Assembly: GCF_001547895.1 (NCBI RefSeq) | Contig: NZ_AP014627.1 | Span: 1,615,501-1,679,500, forward strand | DNA: 64,000 nucleotides | Reading direction: 5' to 3' | Origin: Pseudomonas sp. Os17 | Lineage (GTDB): Bacteria > Pseudomonadota > Gammaproteobacteria > Pseudomonadales > Pseudomonadaceae | Part shown: positions 28,401-35,102 of the stretch, in pieces | How positions within the stretch are numbered: position 1 is the first letter of the stretch | How the letters are laid out: each line of letters starts with the position of its first letter | Notes under the pieces: generated by a model | Seen by the model: the letters and a program-made list of their open reading frames with translations, nothing else | Told to the model about the DNA's origin: nothing | The model's database searches: none | Program-made: the position numbers and the translations under genes

Positions 28401-28481
28401 ACCCTGGCCTACAACACCGCCCTGGGCCTGGCGACCCAAGTGCCACAGGTCGGTCTGAACCAGGGCGTCATCCGTGATTGA
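25446..28481 (+). CDS. TpsA-type secreted adhesin with GLUG repeats, cluster 1 copy 1
   Basis: Large exoprotein of 1011 residues. The N-terminus is an extended signal peptide region (MNKVYALVWNQAQGCWSV, then an Arg-rich stretch) with probable cleavage after Ala53. The N-terminal TPS (haemagglutination activity) domain covers about residues 54-300 and has the motif FLINPNGVVFG near residue 137, where the TpsB POTRA domains bind. The C-terminal 400 residues hold 14 copies of the GLUG motif (GGLVG followed by N and a short variable segment), which form a beta-helical adhesin stalk. There is no CdiA-type toxin end and no anchor helix. The GTG start at 25446 follows GAGGAG. It resembles CupB5 of P. 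aeruginosa in design. Confidence 0.92.
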   Translation: MNKVYALVWNQAQGCWSVTDEGARRRRRSGTRKGLVLMVAGLLSLGGLPAAFALPTGGTVVAGAADILPFDNGKQMSINQSTDKVIINWNDFSVNKGQAVTFNQPKTTSIALNRVIGVNGSNIQGQIKANGQVFLINPNGVVFGNNAQVNVGGLVASTQNISDDNFNAGNYKFAGTSSAEVINNGSITAADGGNVALLGRSVRNEGTIKAQKGRVALGGGSAFTVSFDGNNLLDLQVDAAAINALVSNGGLLKADGGQVLMTAKSAGSMLQTVVNNQGAIEANTLSRKAGKITLDGGDVGVVNVGGSMSANALTAIGDGGVIETKGANTKVQLAARVNTQAGNGKVGTWKISSSEVNVSPTATAGSHTVYADTLSHNLATTNVELSSKTGDVSVDGAIDWTSGNQLSVNSARDIQLNSSLKGSGGGTRVELNAAQDLKLNAAVELTGINSSLGLDYGNTYALGPNGRVTLSGSGAWFDANGDLYKVIQNAAQLQAIGANLDGLYVLGNNIAGSGVIKSIGGSNTFTGTFDGLGNTVSGFTVNTDGPYGGLFGKSSGAISNLKLASMTINGTTSNAGFGYIGGLVGLNGGSINNVSASNLRVVANSNQNNTLGGLVGVNSGGSIDRATLAGTVTGNANTLAVGGLVGENRNSIDGVGSITNSSTNVQVLGTMQISSFGGMGGLVGVNKNGTIADSSSAGSVGTGFSRYVQDPNLGGLVGYNQDGSIERASSSVSVVGFAASNIGGLVGLNNNGTVTDSSASGAVTGTGSAAAGGLVGLNKNSVLNNVKATGRVADSTGGNVGGLVGKNVQSDIHTAEATGEVLGGGSGNIGGLIGHNFAGTTEYAVARGKVTGGALSYIGGLVGYNDGDLSSVEASGNVTGGNNSFVGGLAGTNGDYVDHRIDTASAKGNVVGGSQSSVGGLVGQNDSRITNSLANGQVSGGTYARLGGLVGLNMGDVRQSVAYGNISVLPRGYQTYGGLAGVNYGTLAYNTALGLATQVPQVGLNQGVIRD

Positions 28482-28690
28482 TGAGTAACACCGGCTGATC
28501 CAGGGACGGGCCGCTGCCCGGCGCGCTGAATGACTGTACGGCGTGCCGGGCTGGCGGTTTGCTCCCGGGTCCTGGCCTCTTTCCGGACGGTCGGCAGCAG
28601 CCGGCCGGTGCAGGCAATCCCTCGCGTTTGTGCGCGACACCGCCCGTTGCGTGGGCGCTGGCACACAGGCGCAGGCTTGGAGAATGACAA

Positions 28691-29854
28691 ATGATGCGCC
28701 AATGGCTGCGGCTGATCGCCACTCGAAAGCGGCTTTCCCTGTGGATCTTCAGCGGGATGTTTTCAGGGTTGCTTGGCGTTGACGCTCAGGCCGCCCAGGT
28801 CAATGCCTTTGCGGTGAACTGCGAATTCAGCAACGGTAACGGCACGCCCTGGGTGGCGGTCACACCGCTGGACGCCAGGGCCAAGGAGGGCGACGTGCTC
28901 TGGCAGCGGGCGGTGAGCCTCTACACCAACTACCGCTACGTACCCTCCGGAAGCCGGGCGCGCGAGCTGGTCACGGTGGGCAACTGGAGTGGCGGCACGC
29001 CCCAGCGTTTTCAATCCGCGCCGACCAACGTCGACGGCATCGGCTTCCGGGTGGCCGTGCGGCCCGATTCCGGCCAGCCCATCACCCTGACGCAAACCCC
29101 CGGGCTGATCGCCCTGGAGAAAAGCGAGCTGACCTACGACACCGGCAACCGCCCCCAGGGCACTATGCTCACCCACTTCACCCAGTCGCTGATCCTGACC
29201 GTGCCGCCGGACCAGTTGCCCAGCGGCAAGCTCACCGTCGACCGTGTGGTCGGCAGTTCCAACCTGATGCTGTATGCATTCGACTTGCCCGCCAACCAGG
29301 CGAGTCTGGGCTCCGAGGTGACATGGCCCACGGACACCAGCCCACCCGGCATCTGCCAGCACAACTATCCCTTGATGGGGCCCGAGCTGATCAGCATGGG
29401 CGGTGGCGGCCCGATCGAGATTCCCAACACCTGCGTGGTGGAAGGCTACAAGACCATCCCCGTTCCCCTGGGGCGCTTTGCCCTGACGGATTTTCCCAAG
29501 GTCAACGACACTTCCGCCGCCGTTCCTTTCAGCATCGAACTGAGCCGCTGTGCCGCCAATGCCAAGCCGCACATCAGCTTCACCGACAAATCCGCAGGCT
29601 CCTCGATCCCCGGCGTGCTCGGCCTCAGCGGCTCGGGACCTTCCGGACGGCCGGCCAAGGGCTTTGGCATCGTCGTGATCAATGACCTGACCCGCCTGCC
29701 CATCGAATACAACGGCACGCGCTACGAAATGCAGCGTGTCGGCGATGGCGCCAGGATCCCCCTGCGGGCCGGCTACATCCGCACCGGCAACGACGGCGAA
29801 ATCGAAGCCGGCCAGGCCAATGGCGCTGCGGAGTTCACCTTCACCTTTCCCTGA
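28691..29854 (+). CDS. Fimbrial tip adhesin, cluster 1
   Basis: Protein of 387 residues with a signal peptide (about 1-35, ending DAQA) and two parts. The N-terminal half (about 40-240) is a possible receptor-binding domain, starting with CEFSNGNGTPWVAVTPL. The C-terminal pilin domain (about 250-387) has a cysteine pair (CVVEGYK and ELSRCAAN) and an alternating hydrophobic terminus AEFTFTFP. This is the layout of a two-domain tip subunit that joins the pilus through donor-strand exchange. The first ATG at 28691 or the second at 28694 may be used. The 209 bp before it is GC-rich and has no separate gene. Confidence 0.85.
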   Translation: MMRQWLRLIATRKRLSLWIFSGMFSGLLGVDAQAAQVNAFAVNCEFSNGNGTPWVAVTPLDARAKEGDVLWQRAVSLYTNYRYVPSGSRARELVTVGNWSGGTPQRFQSAPTNVDGIGFRVAVRPDSGQPITLTQTPGLIALEKSELTYDTGNRPQGTMLTHFTQSLILTVPPDQLPSGKLTVDRVVGSSNLMLYAFDLPANQASLGSEVTWPTDTSPPGICQHNYPLMGPELISMGGGGPIEIPNTCVVEGYKTIPVPLGRFALTDFPKVNDTSAAVPFSIELSRCAANAKPHISFTDKSAGSSIPGVLGLSGSGPSGRPAKGFGIVVINDLTRLPIEYNGTRYEMQRVGDGARIPLRAGYIRTGNDGEIEAGQANGAAEFTFTFP

Positions 29855-29974
29855 CCCCGACCAGGCATCGAGCCTCTCGGCGCGTGCCACGGCGAGTCCG
29901 GGCGTGCTGACAGGCCCGTGCCTCGTCCCCCCAACACAGCTATGCCGCCGTCCACGGGGATGCGGCTGTTGTGC

Positions 29975-29998
29975 CGCCCTGCAAAGGTTTGCAGGGCG
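29975..29998 (+). promoter_or_regulatory. Hairpin in front of tpsA-2
   Basis: CGCCCTGCAAA / TTTGCAGGGCG forms an 11-bp inverted repeat about 25 nt before the tpsA start. The core matches the hairpins before the other tpsA genes. Because this tpsA follows the tip gene, the hairpin has been duplicated together with the gene. Confidence 0.6.
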
Positions 29999-30022
29999 TA
30001 GATCAATCGATAAGGAGTGTGC

Positions 30023-32956
30023 ATGAACAAGATTTACGCGTTGGTCTGGAACCAGGCCCAGGGTTGTTGGAACGTGGTGCATGAGGGGGCGCGTCGCCGG
30101 CGCCGTTCGGGTGCTGGCAAGGGGCTGGTGGTGGCCGTTGCCGGTCTGCTGGCGCTGGCCGCCTTGCCCGCGGCACAGGCCTTGCCCAGCGGCGGGCAAG
30201 TGGTGTCCGGGAGTGCCGATATGCAGACCCAGGGCAAGCACCTGTCCATCAATCAACACAGCGACAAGCTGATCACCAACTGGAAGGACTTCAATGTCGC
30301 GGCCGATCAGTCGGTGACCTTCAATCAGCCCACCCGTGCCTCCATTGCCCTGAACCGGGTCATCGGCGTCAACGGCAGTCAGATCCACGGCCGGATCAAT
30401 GCCAATGGCCAGGTCTTCTTGATCAACCCCAATGGCGTGGTGTTCGGCAGCCGGGCGCAGGTGAATGTCGGCGGCCTGGTGGCCTCGACCCAGAACCTCA
30501 GCGATGCCGATTTCAGCGCCGGCAGTTACCGGTTCGCCGGCACCTCCGGTGCCGAGATCGTCAACCACGGCAGCATCAGCGCCGCTGACGGTGGCAGTGT
30601 CGCGCTGTTGGCGGCCAAGGTACGCAACGAGGGCACGGTCAAGGCCCGCGGCGGGCGTATCGCCCTGGCGGCGGGCAACGCCTTCACCGTCAGCTTCGAC
30701 AATGACCCACTGCTGGATCTGCAGATCGACAGCGCCGCGCTCAAGGCCCTGGTGCAAAACGGCGGCCTGCTCAAGGCCGATGGCGGGCAGGTGTTGATGA
30801 CTGCCAGGAGCGCCGGTTCCATGCTGCAGACCGTGGTCAACAACCAGGGCGCAATCGAGGCCAATACCCTGTCGCAGAAAGCCGGCCGGATCACCCTGGA
30901 CGGTGGCGAGGTGGGCGTGGTCAGCGTCGGTGGGGCCCTGGTGGCCAACGCCCTGGATAGCCAGGGCGATGGCGGGGTGATCGAGACGCGCGGCGCGACC
31001 ACCCGGGTGTCGCTGTCGACCCGGGTCAATACCCAGGCTCGCGAGGGCCAGAGCGGAACCTGGAAGATCGGCAGCGACACGCTGAAGGTCGGTTCGGCCA
31101 TGACCTCCAGCAGCAACACCGTCCACTCCGACACCTTGTCGCGCAACCTGGGCACCACTGACATCGAGCTGGCCAGTGGCAAGGGCGATATCAGCCTGGA
31201 GGGCGCGGTTGCCTGGCACAGCGGTCACCAGTTGCGCCTGTCGTCGGCCCAGGACATCCACCTCAATGACAGCCTCAAGGCCACCGGGGACCAGGCCCGT
31301 ATCGAACTCGACGCCAAGCGGAGCATCAAGCTCGACAGCCAGATCGAGCTCAGCGGCCGCGACACCCGCCTCGGGCTGAATCAGGCCGGCGACTTGGCCC
31401 TGGGCCAGACCGGGCAGGTCAGCCTGTCCGGCAGCGGCGCCCGCTTCATGGCCAACGGGCACGAGTATCAAGTCATTCAGAACGCCGACCAGTTGCAGCT
31501 GATCGATCACGAGCTCGATGGTCGCTATGTCCTGGGCAACTCGATTGAGGGCAGCGAGCATCTTCAGTCCATTGGCGGGCAACAGTCGTTCAGCGGGATC
31601 TTCGACGGCCTGGGCAATACCCTCAGCGGTTTCACCCTCGACAGCGACGGAGCCCATGGCGGGCTCTTCGCACGTTCGTCCGGCAGCATCAGCAACCTCA
31701 AGCTCGCCTCGATGAACATCAACGGCAGCGCCACCGCTCCCGGTTTCAGTGCCGTCGGTGGGCTGGTCGGGGAGAACAGCGGGCGCATTGTCAACGTCAG
31801 CGCCAGCGACCTGACGGTGAGCGCCGCGAGCGAGCACAACAACGTCATTGGCGGGTTGGTCGGAGTCAACCTCGGCGGCTCCATCGATCAGTCGTCAATG
31901 AGCGGCACGGTGCTTGGCACCACCTCGACCTCGGCTGCAGGGGGCCTGGTGGGGCTGAACGCCAAGGGACAAGCCGGAGGAGCAGGGTCGGTGACCGCCA
32001 GCAGCGCCAGCGCCAAGGTCAACGGCAGCATGGCCGGCAATGCCCTGGGAGGCGTGGGGGGGCTGGTGGGCATCAACCGCGAAGGGCTGATTGCCGGTTC
32101 GTCCAGCGCAGGCGTGGTCGGCAAGGGCGACGACCGTTACTACGTGGGCCTGAACCAGGGGGGACTGGTGGGCTACAACCAGGGCGGGAGCATCGAGGGT
32201 TCCCACTCCTCGGCCGTGGTGGTCGGCTATGGCGGCAACAATGCCGGGGGACTGGTTGGCCGCAATGACGCCGGTCGGATCACAGATTCGAGCGCCAGCG
32301 GTGCCGTGCTGGGGTTCGGTCTTGCCAACGCCGGTGGTCTGGTGGGCCTGAACCAGGACAGCGTGCTGCGCAACGTCAAGGCCAGCGCCACGGTCATCGC
32401 TCAGGACGGCACCCATGTCGGCGGCCTGATCGGGAAAAACCAGGACAGCGAGGTCAGCCTGGCCCAGGCCTCGGGACTGGTCTTTGGCGGCAGCTCCGCG
32501 AGCGTGGGCGGACTCATCGGTCATAACACCGGCGGCCTTGCCCAGTTCGCGGTGGCGCAGGGCAACGTCATCGCCGGTGACGAGAGCTTTGCCGGCGGGC
32601 TCGTCGGTTTCAACAGCGGCGATCTGCGCTCCGTGGAAGCGCTGGGTGATGTCAGCGCAGGTTCCAAGAGCTTCGTCGGCGGCCTGGTGGGCGCCCATGG
32701 CGGCGACAGGGACAGGCTGATCGACGGCGCGTCGGCCAAGGGCAGCGTCTCTGGCGGCAGCTACAGTGTGGTCGGTGGTCTGGTGGGCCTGAACGGCGCG
32801 CGGATCGTCAACTCGCTTTCCAGCAGCCACGTCAGTGGGGTCGATGCCGCCTACCTGGGTGGGCTGGCCGGGTTGAACCTGGGGGACATTGCTCAATCCG
32901 TCGCCTACGGCAACCTGCCGGTGGTGGCTGGCAACGATAGGGGCGTCGACCGCTGA
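30023..32956 (+). CDS. TpsA-type secreted adhesin with GLUG repeats, additional copy of cluster 1
   Basis: Second tpsA of cluster 1, 977 residues, with the extended signal region MNKIYALVWNQAQGCWNV, probable cleavage after AQA near residue 54, the TPS domain with FLINPNGVVFGS, and 13 GLUG-type repeats. It is more similar to the tpsA at 25446 than to the cluster 2 gene (for example the shared SAGSMLQTVVNNQG), so it probably arose by local duplication. Compared with its paralogue it lacks the last repeat and about 30 C-terminal residues, ending instead in VVAGNDRGVDR. No tpsB lies beside it, so it may share the upstream transporter or a cluster 2 one. The ATG at 30023 follows AAGGAG at 30012-30017. 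Confidence 0.9.
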   Translation: MNKIYALVWNQAQGCWNVVHEGARRRRRSGAGKGLVVAVAGLLALAALPAAQALPSGGQVVSGSADMQTQGKHLSINQHSDKLITNWKDFNVAADQSVTFNQPTRASIALNRVIGVNGSQIHGRINANGQVFLINPNGVVFGSRAQVNVGGLVASTQNLSDADFSAGSYRFAGTSGAEIVNHGSISAADGGSVALLAAKVRNEGTVKARGGRIALAAGNAFTVSFDNDPLLDLQIDSAALKALVQNGGLLKADGGQVLMTARSAGSMLQTVVNNQGAIEANTLSQKAGRITLDGGEVGVVSVGGALVANALDSQGDGGVIETRGATTRVSLSTRVNTQAREGQSGTWKIGSDTLKVGSAMTSSSNTVHSDTLSRNLGTTDIELASGKGDISLEGAVAWHSGHQLRLSSAQDIHLNDSLKATGDQARIELDAKRSIKLDSQIELSGRDTRLGLNQAGDLALGQTGQVSLSGSGARFMANGHEYQVIQNADQLQLIDHELDGRYVLGNSIEGSEHLQSIGGQQSFSGIFDGLGNTLSGFTLDSDGAHGGLFARSSGSISNLKLASMNINGSATAPGFSAVGGLVGENSGRIVNVSASDLTVSAASEHNNVIGGLVGVNLGGSIDQSSMSGTVLGTTSTSAAGGLVGLNAKGQAGGAGSVTASSASAKVNGSMAGNALGGVGGLVGINREGLIAGSSSAGVVGKGDDRYYVGLNQGGLVGYNQGGSIEGSHSSAVVVGYGGNNAGGLVGRNDAGRITDSSASGAVLGFGLANAGGLVGLNQDSVLRNVKASATVIAQDGTHVGGLIGKNQDSEVSLAQASGLVFGGSSASVGGLIGHNTGGLAQFAVAQGNVIAGDESFAGGLVGFNSGDLRSVEALGDVSAGSKSFVGGLVGAHGGDRDRLIDGASAKGSVSGGSYSVVGGLVGLNGARIVNSLSSSHVSGVDAAYLGGLAGLNLGDIAQSVAYGNLPVVAGNDRGVDR

Positions 32957-33174
32957 CCGCGGGGAGTTCGCTGCCGATAGCGGGGGCGCTGGCCGCAACG
33001 TCAGGGGCCTCCATGGCGTAGCGGCTGTACCCCGGTGCATGGCGGGCGCGGCCCCGGATCCCAGGTGCTTGCCGGCCACTTCCGGCGCGTGGCGGCTATC
33101 CAGGTGAAGCATCGACAGACGATCAAGCGGGTTGCGCGCTGGCAGCACTGGCTGCGGTGGCGCAAGGTCTGACC

Positions 33175-33203
33175 AAACGCCCGGTGCATTGCACCGGGCG
33201 TTT
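33175..33203 (+). terminator. Terminator of cluster 1
   Basis: AAACGCCCGGTG (33175-33186) and CACCGGGCGTTT (33192-33203) form a 12-bp stem with a CATTG loop. The A run before and T run after suit a Rho-independent terminator in either direction. It marks the end of the cluster 1 transcription unit. Confidence 0.8.
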
Positions 33204-33443
33204 CATTGTGCGAGCACTGCTGCGGCCCGGACCCGGCCGACCGTCATTCGATCCGCGCGCTACAGGGCGCAATTCCTGCGGATTATCGCGACTTTACACT
33301 GTACGAGACCATATATAAGAAGTGTCTTATTTATGAGTTGTTGTTCGTCTGCTTAGTGGTGTTTTTTATAAGTAGTACAAGTTCTCAAGAAAAATCTTGT
33401 TCATTTAGGGAGAACTCCTCGGTATATGAAGATTGGTCGTTAT

Positions 33444-33480
33444 TCTAAAAAAAGAGTGCGATCGGTATCGTAATCGTCGC
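33444..33480 (+). promoter_or_regulatory. Conserved promoter/leader block of cluster 2
   Basis: TCTAAAAAAA at 33444-33453, then 12 nt, then TATCGTAATCGTCGCT at 33466-33481. It is the counterpart of 18559-18595 and lies 224 nt before the cluster 2 pilin ATG. Confidence 0.5.
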
Positions 33481-33667
33481 TCTGGATGGAACGCAGATGC
33501 CTGTTGGCGAGATGTATTTCATTGTGGGTGATTGCAGTTGATCGAGGTTGTTGTGGTGTTCAACTCATGTTTCGTTGGCTCGAAGTTCAGCAAGGCTGTA
33601 CGTCTCGGGAGGGCGATGTTGTTTTGAATGCTGTGCTCTTAGACGGTTTTTAATAATAGGGAATCAG

Positions 33668-34249
33668 ATGAAACTTAAATCTTTTGCATCCAAGGCGGCC
33701 TCCGGGTTGCTGCTTGCGGCATTGACTCCGGCATTGAGTTACGCAGAGACCGGTATCAACTCCGGCAATGTGAAGTTCGAAGGCCTGATCTCCAGCGTCA
33801 GTTGCAAGGTTCAGGTCGATGCCAACGAGTCCGGAGCGAACACTGGCACGGTCAAGTTCGGCAACGTCCTGCCGTCGGTCTTCGCCGGCGGCATCGGCAC
33901 CGCCTCCGAATTCAAGGAATTCAACATCAACCTCAGTGGCGGCGGTTGCACCGACGGCTCCAAGGCCTCGGTCAGCTTCCACAAGGACGGTTTCATCGAC
34001 AACGCCACCGGCAACTTGCGTCTGATCGACAGCGGTTCCGGTTCGGCGTCGGGCGTGCAGATCCAGATTCACAACAACGGCGCCACGCCGGGGAAAATCG
34101 ACCTCTCGGAAAACAACAATCAGCAGGTGGCCGATGTGGTGGGCAACAAGGCCGTGCTGAAGTTCAAGGCCTCCTATGTGGCGGTCAGCGACACGATCGT
34201 CGAAGGTCGTGCCGACTCCAATATCAACTTCGATGTGACGTACAACTGA
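33668..34249 (+). CDS. Major fimbrial subunit (pilin), cluster 2
   Basis: Secreted pilin of 193 residues with a signal peptide ending near LSYA (residue 26), cysteines at positions 46 and 94 and the C-terminal motif NFDVTYN with penultimate tyrosine. It is the first gene of cluster 2 and the paralogue of the pilin at 18780; signal peptide, cysteine spacing and SGVQIQIHNNG-like strands are shared, while much of the exposed sequence differs. The start at 33668 is chosen from GGGAATCAG upstream, nearly identical to cluster 1. An in-frame extension to 33548 lacks any signal-peptide logic. Confidence 0.9.
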   Translation: MKLKSFASKAASGLLLAALTPALSYAETGINSGNVKFEGLISSVSCKVQVDANESGANTGTVKFGNVLPSVFAGGIGTASEFKEFNINLSGGGCTDGSKASVSFHKDGFIDNATGNLRLIDSGSGSASGVQIQIHNNGATPGKIDLSENNNQQVADVVGNKAVLKFKASYVAVSDTIVEGRADSNINFDVTYN

Positions 34250-34277
34250 CGTCCGTCAGTTATATAAGGAGTTGCTC

Positions 34278-35033
34278 ATGGCGCCGAAAGCGCATGTGTT
34301 TAAAACTTTCGTTATCGGCGCCATCTTTCTGGCTTTGTTTTCCTCGGCAGTCAATGCGGAAATAGTTATTCAGGGTACTCGTGTGGTTTATCCGGCGAAT
34401 GCCCGTGATGTAACACTGAGAATGAATAATCCGGGCAGCATGCCCATATTGGTACAGGCCTGGATCGACGATGGCGATGCCAGTAAGGCGCCTGAAGAGA
34501 TGAAAGTGCCTTTTCAACTGACTCCGGCACTCAGTCGCCTGGAACCCAATGCCGCGGCGGTACTGCGTATTGGTTATTCGAAAGAACCATTGCCTGCTGA
34601 TCGTGAATCGCTGTACTGGCTGAATATCCTGGAAGTTCCGCCACAACAGAAACAGGATGAAAACCGATTGGCCTTTACCTTCCGCCACCGGATCAAGTTG
34701 TTCTTTCGTCCTACGGACTTGCAGGTCAATGTCAACTCGGCGGTGGACAAGCTCAGTTGGAAGTTCGAGCCCGCAGGAGTGGCCAGGGACATGAGCTCAG
34801 GTCCGGTCATCCAGGTGTCCAATCCGACGCCTTATTACCTGTCCTTCAGCAAGGTCGAGGTGCAAGCGCAGGGGCGGAGCGTCGACCTGGGGGCCGGGAT
34901 GGTCGCGCCCTTTGCCCGGGAGTCCTTCGCCTGGCCGGCAAACGCCGAAAGAGCGCCTCGCAATGCGGCGGTGCGCTTTGAAGTGGTCAATGACTTCGGC
35001 GGCCGAGTGCCGCTTGAAAAGAACCTTCTCTAG
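34278..35033 (+). CDS. Fimbrial periplasmic chaperone A, cluster 2
   Basis: PapD-like chaperone of 251 residues with a signal peptide ending near VNA. GTRVVYPANARDVTL, RIKLFFRP and VSNPTPYYLSF are the chaperone signatures. AAGGAG at 34266-34271 precedes the ATG at 34278. It is closely related to the chaperone at 19371, and the C-termini of both read FEVVNDFGG or EVINDFGG. It presumably handles the cluster 2 pilin. Confidence 0.94.
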   Translation: MAPKAHVFKTFVIGAIFLALFSSAVNAEIVIQGTRVVYPANARDVTLRMNNPGSMPILVQAWIDDGDASKAPEEMKVPFQLTPALSRLEPNAAAVLRIGYSKEPLPADRESLYWLNILEVPPQQKQDENRLAFTFRHRIKLFFRPTDLQVNVNSAVDKLSWKFEPAGVARDMSSGPVIQVSNPTPYYLSFSKVEVQAQGRSVDLGAGMVAPFARESFAWPANAERAPRNAAVRFEVVNDFGGRVPLEKNLL

Positions 35034-35102
35034 TTGCCCTGTTAATTCAATTTCGCTCTTGGCCCAGGTTGTTTTTGGACGCTGAGTGCATTGGTGTCGA
35101 TT

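Larger units (their letters stand above)
32957..33667. other. Region between clusters 1 and 2
   Basis: The region has 711 bp without a supported gene. The first 210 bp are GC-rich and end in a terminator (listed). From about 33240 to 33660 the DNA is markedly AT-rich, with runs such as TTTTTTATAAG, and it contains the conserved block at 33444-33480. A reading frame of 80 codons at 33206-33448 has no ribosome site and crosses the terminator-proximal region, so it was not accepted. The AT-rich part could be a target of MvaT/MvaU silencing proteins; that is inference. Confidence 0.55.

Noticed and set aside
27180..28420. Regular DNA repeats resembling a CRISPR array
   Set aside because: The repetition is at protein level (GLUG motifs) inside an open reading frame; unit lengths vary and there are no unique spacers.
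25974..28664. Long reading frame of 896 codons on the minus strand opposite tpsA-1
   Set aside because: It lies wholly antisense to a clear TpsA gene. The repetitive GC-rich GLUG codons leave the opposite frame open; the translation is low-complexity with no domain.
28482..28690. CDI-type immunity gene after tpsA
   Set aside because: The 209 bp between tpsA-1 and the tip gene has no coherent small gene, and tpsA lacks a toxin domain.
28763..31837. Minus-strand frame of 1024 codons opposite the tip gene and tpsA-2
   Set aside because: Antisense shadow of two well-supported genes; no ribosome site and no recognisable protein features.
33206..33448. Small frame of 80 codons between the clusters
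   Set aside because: It starts directly after the cluster 1 terminator, has no ribosome site, and covers the AT-rich leader including part of the conserved block.
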